Source: Bedellia somnulentella (lineage: Eukaryota > Arthropoda > Insecta > Lepidoptera > Bedelliidae). From it: a DNA stretch of 64,000 nt. The first letter of the stretch is position 1. Each line of letters starts with the position of its first letter. Shown piece by piece: positions 1 to 13,000 of this stretch. The stretch lies in contig OY755175.1 of assembly GCA_963576735.1 (NCBI GenBank), forward strand, positions 10,618,401 to 10,682,400. Direction: 5' to 3'. The position numbers and the translations under genes were made by a program. The notes under the pieces are model-generated. The model ran no database searches, was not told where the DNA came from, and saw only the letters and a list, made by a program, of their open reading frames with translations.

Positions 1-3000
1 AGGCCTAATATATTCTAGAACTCAACGTATAGTACTAAACTGTCATTAATAGAAACATTAAAACCTGTTCATATAGTTATGCCTTCTTATATAAAACTGC
101 CTTCAGCTACTAAACATTGTAATTTACAGTACTGTAGGTTCATATAAAAGCACTCAATCCTTGTTCACTAACGTTCATAATTGCTTACGTATATCCAGTA
201 GGTGGTTTTACTTGTAAGGTTTATTATATTACATTATTTGGAGCTACAAACTCATAAGTTGAAAGATCTTACTGGTTTAGAATGCGAAAAACTGAGAATA
301 TAATGTAAATAGTTTTCAGCATATTGCATGTTTCAGTTGTTCTGCGGCATCTGTACTGTCAATATCAATATTATGAGCATAAAAGATATCTTGCTTTGTT
401 TTCAACTCTTTTAGTTTCTCTGCATGTATCCAGTTTCTGTTGAAAAGAAAAAAGTTCATCATAATTACAAGAAAAATGGTTTATATCAGTTCCCAAAGTG
501 TTTTATTTTCCGATTCTTGGTATCGGCGCGGCATTTTTTAATATCGATAGTAAAATGGATCAGGTACCTTCTCACAGAGAAAGTCTAATCGATGGTTCCA
601 GTGATTTACAGCCAGCGCCGGAGCCCAGCTTTATTGAATACAACCAATATCAGAAAAATCCCTTTTTGACATTCCTCTCACGTTGAACGCTTGATTTATT
701 TCTAAATAGATCACGTAATTGATACAAAACTTACATAACTTTACTTACGTTTCGCAATGTACCCTACGAAAAGATATTCTTCATTTAAGTAGACTCGAAG
801 TAATTTTTATTAATAATTCACAAGCTTTCAACGTAGGCCAACATGAAGCTTGACTTGTAAAGTTAAATTTTATTAGATATAACAAGCACAAAGTTTTATT
901 ATACCCTTACTTGTGCGTATAAAATTCTATTTTACTACCTTTGAACAAAGTTCGTAATTAAGTAATTGCATTTTTTTCGTACATAAAAAGTGTTTCTCAT
1001 TATAAATTTACCCGCCAAAAACTACTATGTATTCGATATATTATTAAATTGACGTAATACAAACATGAAACAAACTTTGTAAAAAAACATCCATCAAACG
1101 TTTGTGATGTTAGCTCAGCGCTCCGTGCCTGTCAGCGATCGTTATTAGATATGAAAGCCTCGTTAAATACATTCGATTCGAAAAACCGACAGCGAAACGT
1201 ATGCTATGGTCATTAGCCTAGTCATTAGTTATCCCGATTTCCAACACGCTCTAAGATAAAGGTTGGTACAGCCACTTACCGACATTTTGGCACAGGAGTG
1301 CCGCCACAACTCTAACTACTGAAAACTTGGCGACCGACTTGAAATTACTTGTAGCAGTGAAGACAAGTTATTATTATCGGCTGAAACTTGAGAAATAGAA
1401 ACGAGTAGTCTGGCGCTCTGTCCCCGTTAAAAGAGGTTCTCGAAAACTCGTTGTGCGCTGCAAGAGTAACTCGCTCTGATTCACTTACGAGTATTTTGAT
1501 AGGAGCTGAAAGAAAAAGTTCGCTAAAAGAGGGATTATGAGTTAAATCCAAATGGCGGTTTTCATAAGTATCCAGGCGAAAGGATAGTAGAATATAGTTA
1601 AGTTACAGTAGCTGCAGTTTGCAGACGAGGGTGGACCGCGGCTGATGTTCTTTATCGTCCAATTAGCCGGCTGAATACGCCATGCATTCATTACGCGGCG
1701 CGCGGCCGATTACGCTTTCTTTACCTCGTGTCATTTGTGTTGAATTACTGCGACGCAGCTTATTATATCAACTTTATAGTCTGCATTGCGCCCACATTAC
1801 ACTTTAATTACTTTGCTCGTATATATTCTCCACTACAACATTACATTTTTATTACTATTGTAGCATTGCAAAACCCTATCACAGTCAGCATTCTTTTAAC
1901 TACATATAATACGAGTACTTGATTCCGAGATTGCGTCCGCAAACGAAATGAAAGCAATCTTGTAACAATCACGACCCGAGCCGAGTCCCTTCAACTTGCT
2001 TACCTCTTATCTCCTGTCCGGTTTCTAATGGAAACTGAATTGCTATTTCACTATCGCTAGCAAAAACTTTGCAATATCTTCGAACGTTACCTTTTCGCAT
2101 ATACAATAAGCCAAATCAAATATTCACACCGCGCATATATATCAAGTTATCAAACAGCCACCGAAGAAATTATACTTTTTCTTTTCCAATAATCTCAGTC
2201 GACGCTGTCGAAAATCTATTAGTCTTCTAATTTATTTCTGAGTTGAATTTATTGAAGCTTCCACTCTTTGCAAAGAAAGAGGTATGATATTTCATGCTGT
2301 CGCCGTGAGGCGAAGCGTGAAGTTTTAGCCTCGAAATGAACTGGAACGAAAATCCGATCGTAGTGCCAGTGAAATATTGTGTAAATGTGCCTGCACATAT
2401 ACACATGACTTTGTATTTTACGCTGATGTCGATAAGCTTATTGTCAGGAATGCATTTTCTTTCCGAATGCTCGGGTTACTGGGTAGGCCGTTTCCGAGCT
2501 CGCTACGTATGGTGTGCCAGCTATCCGCTTAGTTTGTGTTTATGCATCAATGAAATGTGTTTGAAATTCCTTGAATCGGATGAATAGACTTCAAATAGAA
2601 ACGTGGTTGAACTGCGTTTGATGATACAATGCACAACTTGTATCTGCTTGAAACTAACTTTATATCTGGCTTAGTTGTACTTTCGATGATCCACATGAGG
2701 TTTATTTAGCTATGACAAGTACCAAGACTTGCCAATAATTAATCAACTTTAAACCGATACAATACCATAACAAAAAATCACTTTTGTTTTATTTCTTCGG
2801 CGTGTATTGTTTAAATAAACGTACGATTTCTAAGATTTATAAACACTGAAAGGATAAACTATCGCTTAGGGACGAAAGAAATATAGTCATAAGAAATGTT
2901 GAAACTATTAATATTGACTCGAACAGTCACCGTGGTAGAAATCCGAGACGCATCTGCTGTAGTCGAGACAGAAAAAGATCAAGCCGTGCTTTCCGTAGAG

Positions 3001-3317
3001 ACCACTAGCTGCACTTTTTCCGACGGTGTTTAAATTGAAATTTTAACACTTTTCTACCTTTACGGAGTATATTTTTTATGCGAATATGAGACGGTGCTGT
3101 ATAAAAACAGTACAAAAGGGAAATAAGGGAATGATAAAACGTTTTGAAAAACTAGTTCCAAAACAGTCAAGAGGCCGTAGTGTAAAGAATAAAGAACATC
3201 TATGAAATCATTTATAAATGTTAATGGAGATCGAGATGTTTATGAGGATCCATATGCCTACGGTATGAGTATATGCATACGAGTACAAATATTTTTGCTT
3301 GCTATTATGAACTTAGA

Positions 3318-3438
3318 ATAGGAATGACCCATTTTTATTTTACTATCGTTTCCCTACTCAAGTTCTAAAAAGTAGCTGAGGAATTTCTATTTCTAAAGCT
3401 CTGGCCATCCCTTTTTTAGATAGCTGTATACTCGTATA
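3318..3438 (+). mobile_element. Partial copy (3' half) of the (ATGT)n-tailed retroposed repeat
   Basis: This matches the 3' half of the family seen complete at 24166-24410 and 40310-40580: a stretch like ACCCATTTTTATTTTAC, then AGTAGCTGAGGAATTTCTA, then CTCTGGCCATCCC, ending in a diverged form of the GTGAGTATATG terminus. The 5' half is missing, as expected of a retroposon truncated at its 5' end. Confidence 0.65.
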
Positions 3439-3640
3439 TGATATAAATGCATGTTTTTCTTCTCAACAACTACAATTTCAGATATTGGATTGAATCAGGC
3501 GTTACTTTGCGGAAATCCATAGCAATACTAATATTAATAAATTTCTTCGCTTAATTCCGCTAAATACCTGCAGTCTTCATGCAACATGCACTGTGCACCG
3601 CCCGCCCTCCCACTTATAAGACATCGAAAAGCAGACAATG

Positions 3641-3661
3641 CACCACACACACACACACACC
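3641..3661. repeat. (CA)n microsatellite
   Basis: About ten CA dinucleotides in a row within the intron upstream of the first visible CadN exon. Confidence 0.85.
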
Positions 3662-3902
3662 CGCAAGCGAAAACCACAGGCAACCACAAATATGCGACGC
3701 GTTTTGACTCAACACGAGTCATTGTCGAGCAGTAGACAGTTCGGGCAGCTGACCACCGAGACTAGTAGTAGTAATAGTTTTTCCGAGAAATTTATTAATA
3801 TTAGTATAACTACAATTTCATCAAAATATGTATTTTATATTTTTCTACTCATCAACTACAATGTCATCAGAATATGTATTAATTTAAAATAATTTGTTGC
3901 AG

Positions 3903-4018
3903 CCTCGCGTATTCGATATGAGATCACGAGCGGTAACATAGGCGGCGCGTTCGCGGTCAAGAATATGACCGGCGCAATTTACGTGGCCGGAGCTCTCGAC
4001 TACGAAACCAGGAAAAGG
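3903..4018 (+). CDS. CadN: CadN exon: first half of a cadherin ectodomain repeat
   Basis: The acceptor TTGTTGCAG and donor AGG|GTAAAT bound 116 nt: two bases completing a codon plus 38 codons, starting [16 protein letters not shown] and ending LDYETRKR. The LDYE-type motif is the usual calcium-binding centre of a cadherin repeat. It ends in phase 0, which lets it join either of the next two exons. The upstream partner exon is not in the window. Confidence 0.93.
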
Positions 4019-7000
4019 GTAAATATACTCGACGGATATCCGTCCCTACAACGATGTATTCTCTGAAGGACTCGCTAATAAAATACCTTAATTTCTAAGG
4101 ACTACGTGTATTTTAGCTTCCCTGAAATTATAACGTCTCCTTTATGCTGTTTCCGACCAAATGTTTAGTTAACTAACTAAAGCTCACGGAACAGAAACTC
4201 GATAGTTCTAGAAAATCATAACTCTGATTTGTAATACGATTTCTGACCACTTTATCGTGACAGACGAAGTTCATCAATATATCGAATTAATCATCAAGTT
4301 GTAGCGGCTAATCTGGTGAGACCCATTTTCAGTTTACATGCCGTGTTAAATGGATTTTAGGATACTGTAAAATTTGAACAAGTACATCTGCAAAGATTAA
4401 TTCTAGGTTACGCTACATAAAAAAATAGATTAAGGTTTACTATTCCAAAATAGACCTAAGACAGATCCTTTTGAGTTTCAAACTTTTAACATGATTCATT
4501 TATCGTCGCAGATAACAAAGTAACTGTATATTCGCATTTATAAATAGAAAATGTATTGTCATGACTACAGATCGGTTTTTCGTTAGTGGGACGCGCTTAA
4601 TCATGACAAATACATCTCTTGAGAGTATGGTATAGACTAACAGAGAGAGCTACGATGTATGAAAATAAATCTTTAATACTATTCTACTAGTTTAAATGCA
4701 TAATAGTCAGTTTAATGGTTATAGTCTCAAATTCCCCCGATATATATGACGTAGTAAAGATAAACTAATTGTAACCTAGGCTTAAACGTTAATTTGTTGT
4801 TCAGATAGAACTATTGAATTTTTCTCGTCGATAGTAAAAGTTTGTCATCATATACCATGGCCCTGTAAATAAAATACTAAAGTAGAACAATTTAACAAGC
4901 AATTGCCTTCTAATAGCACTAACCGATTTCTTCCCGCGGGTTTCGTAATAGGCATAAATGGTGAATGGTATGCCGAAAATCATAGTACCCATTTATAGAG
5001 CAAATCTGTAGCTGTTGTATACATTTTAACATACAGTTACTCGTAAATACCGTTCAAAAGGAACGAACCATGTTTCGTTATTAGTTTTTAGCAAGTGTAA
5101 GTACAGCCATACAAATTGTGGGTATGTGTACAGAATTACAAATATAACTGAAATATGGTGGCGCGGCGTCGATGTAGCTCGCAGTTCGCCATCCACTTTT
5201 TGTTTTTTACGAGTGAGGCCGAACCGCAAACATCTACTATATTACTCTCGAATCTCCACTCGTGTACGACCCTTTTTTCTAACCACGTGTGATGGAAATT
5301 CGACTTCACTTTTCTGAAAGTGTTTTATTAACTTGGGAATACATCTTGTTTCCATCAGTTGTTGTTCTGCTATAAATAAGTAGATACTTAATTTTTACAT
5401 GAGTTTTACCGAGGGTATCACAGTCAGATTATACTTTTTTAGTAAACATATTGAAAATCGTTTCTAAAGTTTGGGTCCCTCATAAATGAAAGCAGTTACT
5501 CTCACTCACTCGAAATATTATATTGATCTTGTGAAAATATTATACAACATATCTATTTGATGTATCAAAACATTTAACATTTATATGTGTCCTTTCATTA
5601 CAAATTCGAAACGTCATTGTATAATATCTATTGAATTCTGGTATCTCATCTCATTTCCCTATTGTTGTATATATTGATTATTCGATCAAAATTTACTGAA
5701 TCTAATCATAATTTGCCGAACATTCAATGACAATACCATGAGACCTAATAATCTAATATAACATTATTAATGAGAACCGTTATTTAAATTGTAAAGTTTA
5801 ACTAATAATTGGTATGCTGCTGGTGTTTCTGTGTTTACACTTACTTACATTATGTTACATATAAGTATGCAATTGTTGGTGCCACAATGCAAATTAACTT
5901 GGTTTACATATTCATACTTACAACACAAAATGTTGAATAATTTCTAAAATAAAAGCAAAATGTTTTGGATTCTGCGAGGGGCAACAATGGTAAAGTGAAT
6001 GATAGTTTTCCAATCCCTTTGACGCCTAAAGTAACAACATAAAAATATTTTAAAAAAAACAAGTAGACGCAACACAACTATTATTACAATTCCGGCACCA
6101 TATATATTTCAGAATCAGAATTTCCATCCGTTCCGTTATCACTAATGTCTTACAAATAAAGCTGTAAGGCAACCTCTAGTTGTAAATTTCGCGTAACTTT
6201 GTTATGAGGATAGTCGTTTGCGTGAAAATTTTGAACTCGACTTGTACTGTTTAGTGCTGATGGTGGATGTGAGAGCAAAGTTCGGAAACATATAATTACT
6301 TACACGCTTGTTTCGTTTACGTCTTTTTGCTTGATTAAGATAAATTATGTTACTTCTTTATTCGCTTTATATATTTGAAGACATTAATTCTGATAACTGG
6401 TTCAAAAGAATTTATCATAGTTAATTGACAACAGTTTTACGATTTTACGCATATATTTTTTTAAATAGCTCACGAAATAGAAATCATTATCTATACCAAC
6501 TAAAAATCTATTAAATGTTATTATAAAATACTTCAAAATGAGTAAAATTTTAATTACCGCTACTTTCTATTGTTTTCCACTATAGTTTATCTGATTAGAA
6601 AGAAAATCTTTAAACCGTTACTATTGAATTTCCTTGAAAGATAACCACGAGTATTTAGTAAATTAGTATTGTAAATTTATAGTCATTTGATTATATTGTT
6701 TTATCAGATTAAATAAAAATATCGCTTCTAATAAAATGATTATAACAGGGGCTCATCTTATTAAACATACCAAGGTGCAGAGGCCTATGATAGCAAGAAA
6801 ATAAACAAATATAAAATCGAACAACATCAGATAAATCAAAATAACACCGAAGAACATTCGAGTGATAAATTCGAAGCACGAAGTAGTCAGGCACGATGCT
6901 CCTTGTCTTAAACAACTGCTGCTATCAGTCGCTATCAGAAGTTTGCTCTTTGTAGTTTTCCAGTCGGAGCTCTGAGGAAATTTCATCGAACTTCTAGAAG

Positions 7001-10000
7001 ATAAATTATTTAAAGTTTATATCTATTTAAGTGAGCTCGAGTTGCAGCCAGGAGCTACTGTTTTACTATTAAATGAGATCGTCTTGGAATCTTCTTTAAG
7101 TAAACCAGCAAATTGCATCAAAGTTTTATTCAATTTTCACCCGTTTTGTATTTATCGGTTATGCTTAACAAGTCGAATTCGTTGAAATCGCAATTTAATA
7201 AACAAACAAACTCAATCGTCATCTGGTGATCAGAGACTTTTATCCAGGACTATTTGCCTTCATTATAGCAATATGAGTAAGGAGAAGACTCTTAGATAAG
7301 ACCGTTAGTTTAACAACAAAAATATATACTTAGTAGTCGTATATGAAAGCTTACAAAAAATGCAAAGCATTTGAATTCTTAGAAAGCTCTACCACGAACC
7401 TACAAGTTTCGGGTTTTTTAATTTAGCTGAAATAAGTAACGTTGGAAATTCTGCGTGTCATTTTAAGCAGCGGTGGTCACCTTTGCCTGCATTGGTCATT
7501 ATAATACAAACTTTAAATAGTTGTGGCTCGGTCGCATTTTCATGAATAAAGTTGGAACCAAATTTGAGATTAGCACACGGATTTAATTATGATAAGTAGT
7601 GGGACCAAAGCAGTGCGCAGATAAGATTAACATCCGCCGGATAGTAGATGGCGGTTAAGGGTAAAGTTGACCCTAGTTATCTAAATCAGGAAACTCAGTA
7701 ACGAAATTTAAATATTATATACAATAAATTATAAAAATCTCTTGTTCTATATAAAAAAACAAATTATAAACAACGTCTCATAAAGTAGCGCCAAATTAAT
7801 GACTTAAATTAAAATCATTTTCGTGTGAGTTCGTGTAGATCGTTATCTTCAGCAAATGACTTGAGAAACGTTTTCTCAAGTTGTGAGACGTTGACTGATG
7901 ACACTAATAATTCTAAACTTTCAGTTCAGCAAAATAACCCTTCAAGTAATTTTCAAACTAGTTTTCCGATAGCGGCAATACTTGTAGTGCTCGTAACATT
8001 CCGCCGCCGCCGTACCAACCTGACATCAAACTACTCTCAATGTCTATAACGATATTGTTTATAGGCAGTTGTTACTGAAGCTATAAACACGTACACTTTG
8101 AATTATCTATACAGTGTATTATCTACCTATTACTTTCACGAATCTCGAGGGTTTAATATTAAAATGACGAAGATAAATCGAACTGTTGAATAAATCTTCG
8201 AACGGGGTTGCGAGGAACCGTGTTATTTTTTATTAGACTCGTCGAATAAAAAAAGGTAATTTTGGATAGTTTTTTATTAACACAACAGACACAATTCGTC
8301 AGTCTTATTATCCAAAATGTTATGAATAGGATCTTAATATCATGTGAAAATGTTATAAAAAGACATACCGTCTTTAAAAGTATTCAAACTAATTCGCTAA
8401 TGTAATTCATAACTTTAACTAACAGTACGAGCTGAAGTTGGCTGCTTCCGATAACTTAAAGGAGAACTATACAACAGTGGTAATCCACGTGAAGGATGTC
8501 AATGACAACCCACCAGTTTTCGAGCGCCCAACATACAGGACCCAGATTACCGAGGAAGATGACAGAAACTTGCCGAAAAGAGTTTTACAGGTCCTGTTGC
8601 CGCAAAACCATTCCATGATATTGCACCATTCATGTCATTGTTTAGTAGTCATAGCTAGACCTGCATGGCATGAAATTCGTTTTTTTTTCTGTATTATTTA
8701 GTGGTGTTTGTGTCAGTCTGTTTTGTTTTTGCTTTACTCGTGAAGCCAATTTGATTTTGTTTTTAGAGACGTTACCGCGCCCCGCTGCGAGCAGCGCTAC
8801 GGAAAATCTTGCTTCGATTGATTTTTTAGCATTATTACATTCTTTCCGATGTAATATACGTCCAATTAAATTGTATGCAATATACGATAAAATATTTTAT
8901 GTGGAACGTTTGAAAGGTTTTCGTGTTATTGGCTTCATATGTTATTTCATAGAATTTCTCATTTGAATATCTTGTCAATGTTTGATGTTGTTATTTCTGT
9001 CGATTAATACCAACATAAAGTTGGTTACATTTGTTCCATTTACTTTATTTAATCCTTCTGATATTGACCGACGCAAAAATAGCACTAATCCTAGCAATCG
9101 GACCCACGCATATAAATTGTTTCATATCGATATCTCGTGATATATAGATGCAACATCCGGCCGCTCGTTCTGCCTGAACTGTGCGCAACACATGGCAAAA
9201 AATGCCAACTCATACAATTAATATCGGTGCATACTCGTGTATAGTTATTTTTATTTTCTTATACTTACCCATTAATCGTTTAAGCTACTAGTACGTTTAA
9301 TTTTAAATTGTGAAGATTAGTCTTAGTCAAAATTACGATAGTCTCTTAAATTTGCGGGATTATATCTCCAGATCAGTTTTACTCCACACTTTTTTTACAT
9401 TAGTATTTTTTTTTAATTTTTGTTGCTGGTAGTTGCATGAGCATGGAGTGTAAAGCTTGTGTGTGTGATGCAGTATGACCTGACCCTGGTGGCTTCGGAT
9501 GGACGCAACGAGAATTCAACCTACGTGGTAGTAAAGGTCCTGGATGTCAACGACCTCCCGCCCAGGTTTACTCACAGCGCCTACATCACCCAAGCTCTAG
9601 AAGAAACCGGCCCTTACCCACATCTCCTTATTCAGGTTTTTTTGTTGTTATTTTATCTATCCTGTCTTCATCCTTTCCGTATTATTCTTCAAAATATTGG
9701 TTTTCTTTGATTTATTAATCGGTTTCCCTTTCGTTTGTGTAACCAAATCCTTATAATTTATGGGTGATTATGGAAAAAAAGTGCCTTGCAAATATAAAAA
9801 AATGTGTTTCATTGGGTAACAGGTAACTAAAAGTTAGAAGGTAGTAAAAATGGTGGTTTGCGTTTTTACACAGCTTTGTAGTGATGCATGATTTAATCTA
9901 TTTGTTAACTAAGATTAGAAAGTAAGTTTAAAATTACAATGAATTAATAAGCATTGTCCATGCGTAATGGAAAATAGTTAATTTAAAGATGGAAGTTATA

Positions 10001-13000
10001 ATTGTATTTTGTTCTACAAATAAATACGGTGAAAATGCTATTCCCCGTTTTGTGAAAATGCTCAAAGGATTAAACGCTTTACCCATTAACTTATCAAGCA
10101 TTGATTTCCAAGTGACGTTTGAAGCTGAACATTTTTTGTATATAATTGGAGCAAAATTTGCAAATGATCCGAGTAATTACGCAAACGTCGACCCTCTTCA
10201 TTTCAACGGGGCCCGGATAGCCCACCGTAATTGGAGAGCTCCAGTCCTCATGTACTTAATAGTCCGTTTGGTGCGAACACTTTCTTCATTATTTACAAAA
10301 CCTGCCAATAGGTACTTTCTCTACCTAAGTAAGATACTCAATTTCGTCAATCGAAAACGCAGCACTTATAATAAATAAACCTTATTGCGCTTTCGATTTC
10401 TTTACGAAATTTTCTTGTACTTTTTACAGCACTAAGCATTTTAATATCACTAAGAACTAGCTGTTAGTATACTCCTTATTCTATCTTTTTTGAAAGAAAT
10501 GTTGAGAATCTTATTAAGTAGTACTATTCTATCTAGACAGGACGCAGGTACGTTTATGCATTATTCAATGTTTAATTTTACTGAAGTGGATGTTGTTTAC
10601 TTCGATTTGTTTATACTGCGTTTGTTTGTTGAGGTAAATCAACATTATATATATGTAGGAAGGTAGGTAGCATAAAGCGCCCAAAGCTATTTGCTTTCAT
10701 CGACACGACACTCACGAACTTTAATGGGTAATGGTTGGTAATCCAAGAGCAATGTAAAGGCCTTTAATGTATCAATTTATTACATTATAACAGTAATATG
10801 CTTATTGGTTCATTAAAGATGTATATGTTATATTATAGTATCATTATATATAATATTAATATTTTAACAATTAACAAAACATTGAAAATAGTATTTTAAT
10901 TTAACAGGTCACCGCTACTGATGGCGATAAAGATAGACAACAAAACATTGTATATTTTCTTACCGGGCAAGGTATTGACCCTGACAACCCAGCAAATAGC
11001 AAATTTGATATCAACAGAACTACTGGGGAAATATTTGTACTCAAGGTTTGTGCCAATTTCCTTTTAACTGAACTCACATTGCGTCCCGTTTCATTTCCAC
11101 CGCAGAAGCTAATGTCACTGCATACTGAATACTCTATTTTCAGAATAAAACTCATTTTTGCTCGAAATGAATGTGAGCGTCTAGTATACATACATATGCT
11201 TTTTATCCTTATAATCCTTGTCCTTTATGCAAAATAGACTATGAATTTTGTCTATCCAAAATATCACATGTTTCTATTGTATGAAATATATTTTTTCATT
11301 TATAGTAAGAAAATACATTCAACCTTTCTTTGTTACAGCCATTAGATCGTGATCAACCTAATGGCAGGCCACAATGGAGATTTACAGTTTTTGCCCAAGA
11401 TGAAGGAGGTGAAGGGCTCGTCGGTTATGCAGATGTTCAAGTGAATCTTAAAGATATTAATGATAATGCCCCGATATTTCCGCAAGGAGTTTACTTTGGT
11501 AATGTCACTGAAAATGGAACTGCTGGTATGGTTGTTATGACAATGACAGCAATAGACTACGATGACCCTGCTGAAAGTAACAACGCTAAACTTTGGTATT
11601 CGATTGAAAAAAATGTAATAGAAGAAGAGACAGGCTCACCGATATTTGAAATCGAAGCTGAAACTGGTGTGATTAAAACAGCTGTATGTTGTTTAGATCG
11701 TGAAAGAACGCCTGATTATTCTATCCAAATTGTCGCTTCGGATGGTGGAGGGTTAAAAGGAACGGGTACGGCATCGATCCGGGTAAAAGATATTAATGAT
11801 ATGCCACCGCAGTTTACGAAAGATGAATGGTTTACTGAAGTAGATGAAACAGATGGAACGAATTTACCAGAAATGCCCATATTAACTGTAACTGTCCATG
11901 ATGAGGATGAAACAAATAAATTCCAGTATAAAGTTATAGAAAACAGTGGTTATGGTGCGGATAAATTCACAATGGTGAGAAATAATGACGGAACTGGTTC
12001 ACTCAAAATTGTTCAGCCCTTAGACTATGAAGATCAGTTACAAAGCAATGGTTTTAGATTTAGAATACAAGTGAATGACAAAGGAGAAGACAATGATAAC
12101 GATAAATATCATGTGGCTTATTCTTGGGTTGTTGTAAAGTTAAGGGATATAAATGACAATAAACCACAATTTGAAAGAGCTAATATTGAAGTTTCAGTGT
12201 ATGAAAATGCTGAAGTAGGTAAAAGTTTAGAAACGTTTAAAGCTACAGATCCAGATCAAGGTGGTAAAAGCAAAGTGTCATATGCCATAGATAGATCATC
12301 AGACAGAAAACGACAATTTTCTATTAATCAAGAAGGAACTGTAAGTATTCAGCGCACGCTTGATAGGGAAGACACACCTAGGCACCAAGTTAAAATTTTA
12401 GCGATTGATGATGGAATGCCACCTAGAACAGCTACTGCAACATTAACAGTTATTGTTCAGGATATAAATGATAACGCTCCTACATTCCTTCGAGACTATA
12501 GACCGGTTCTTACCGAGCACATTACTCCCAAAAAAGTGGCTGAAATATTGGCAACCGATGACGATGATAGATCAAAAAGTAATGGGCCACCATTCCAATT
12601 CAGACTTGACCCAGGCGCTGATGATATCATTAGAGCGTCTTTCAAAGTTGAACAAGATCAAAAGGGAGCTAACGGTGATGGAATGGCAATTGTGTCGTCT
12701 CTACGATCATTTGACAGAGAACAACAAAAAGAATACCTTATTCCAATTATAATTAAGGACCATGGAAACCCAGCTATGACGGGAACAAGCACATTAACTG
12801 TTGTTATAGGAGATGTAAATGACAATAAAATGCAACCAGGTTCGAAAGAAATTCTTGTTTATAGCTATCAAAACCAAGCACCTGACACTGAAATAGGAAG
12901 AGTGTACGTTTATGACCTAGATGACTGGGATTTACCAGACAAAAAATTCTTTTGGGAAAGCACTGAACATCCTAACTTCACACTGAATGAAGAAACTGGT

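Larger units (their letters stand above)
1..3902. other. CadN: Non-coding region upstream of the first visible CadN exon (probably intron)
   Basis: The first recognisable cadherin exon begins in mid-protein at 3903, so this stretch is most likely intron. I found no cadherin-like coding segment in it on either strand. It is AT-rich with a more GC-rich patch near 1090-1720. A short CA repeat lies at 3641-3661 and a partial copy of the (ATGT)n-tailed retroposed repeat near 3318-3438. A 62-codon open frame at 498-686 has no recognisable domain. Confidence 0.6.

Noticed and set aside
498..686. 62-codon plus-strand frame upstream of the CadN exons
   Set aside because: No similarity to cadherin or another family that I recognise, no splice signals in suitable phase, and a length expected by chance.
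9989..10378. 129-codon ATG-initiated frame in a CadN intron
   Set aside because: No recognisable domain; in AT-rich DNA of this length about one such frame is expected by chance across six frames. Kept only as a note in the intron entry.
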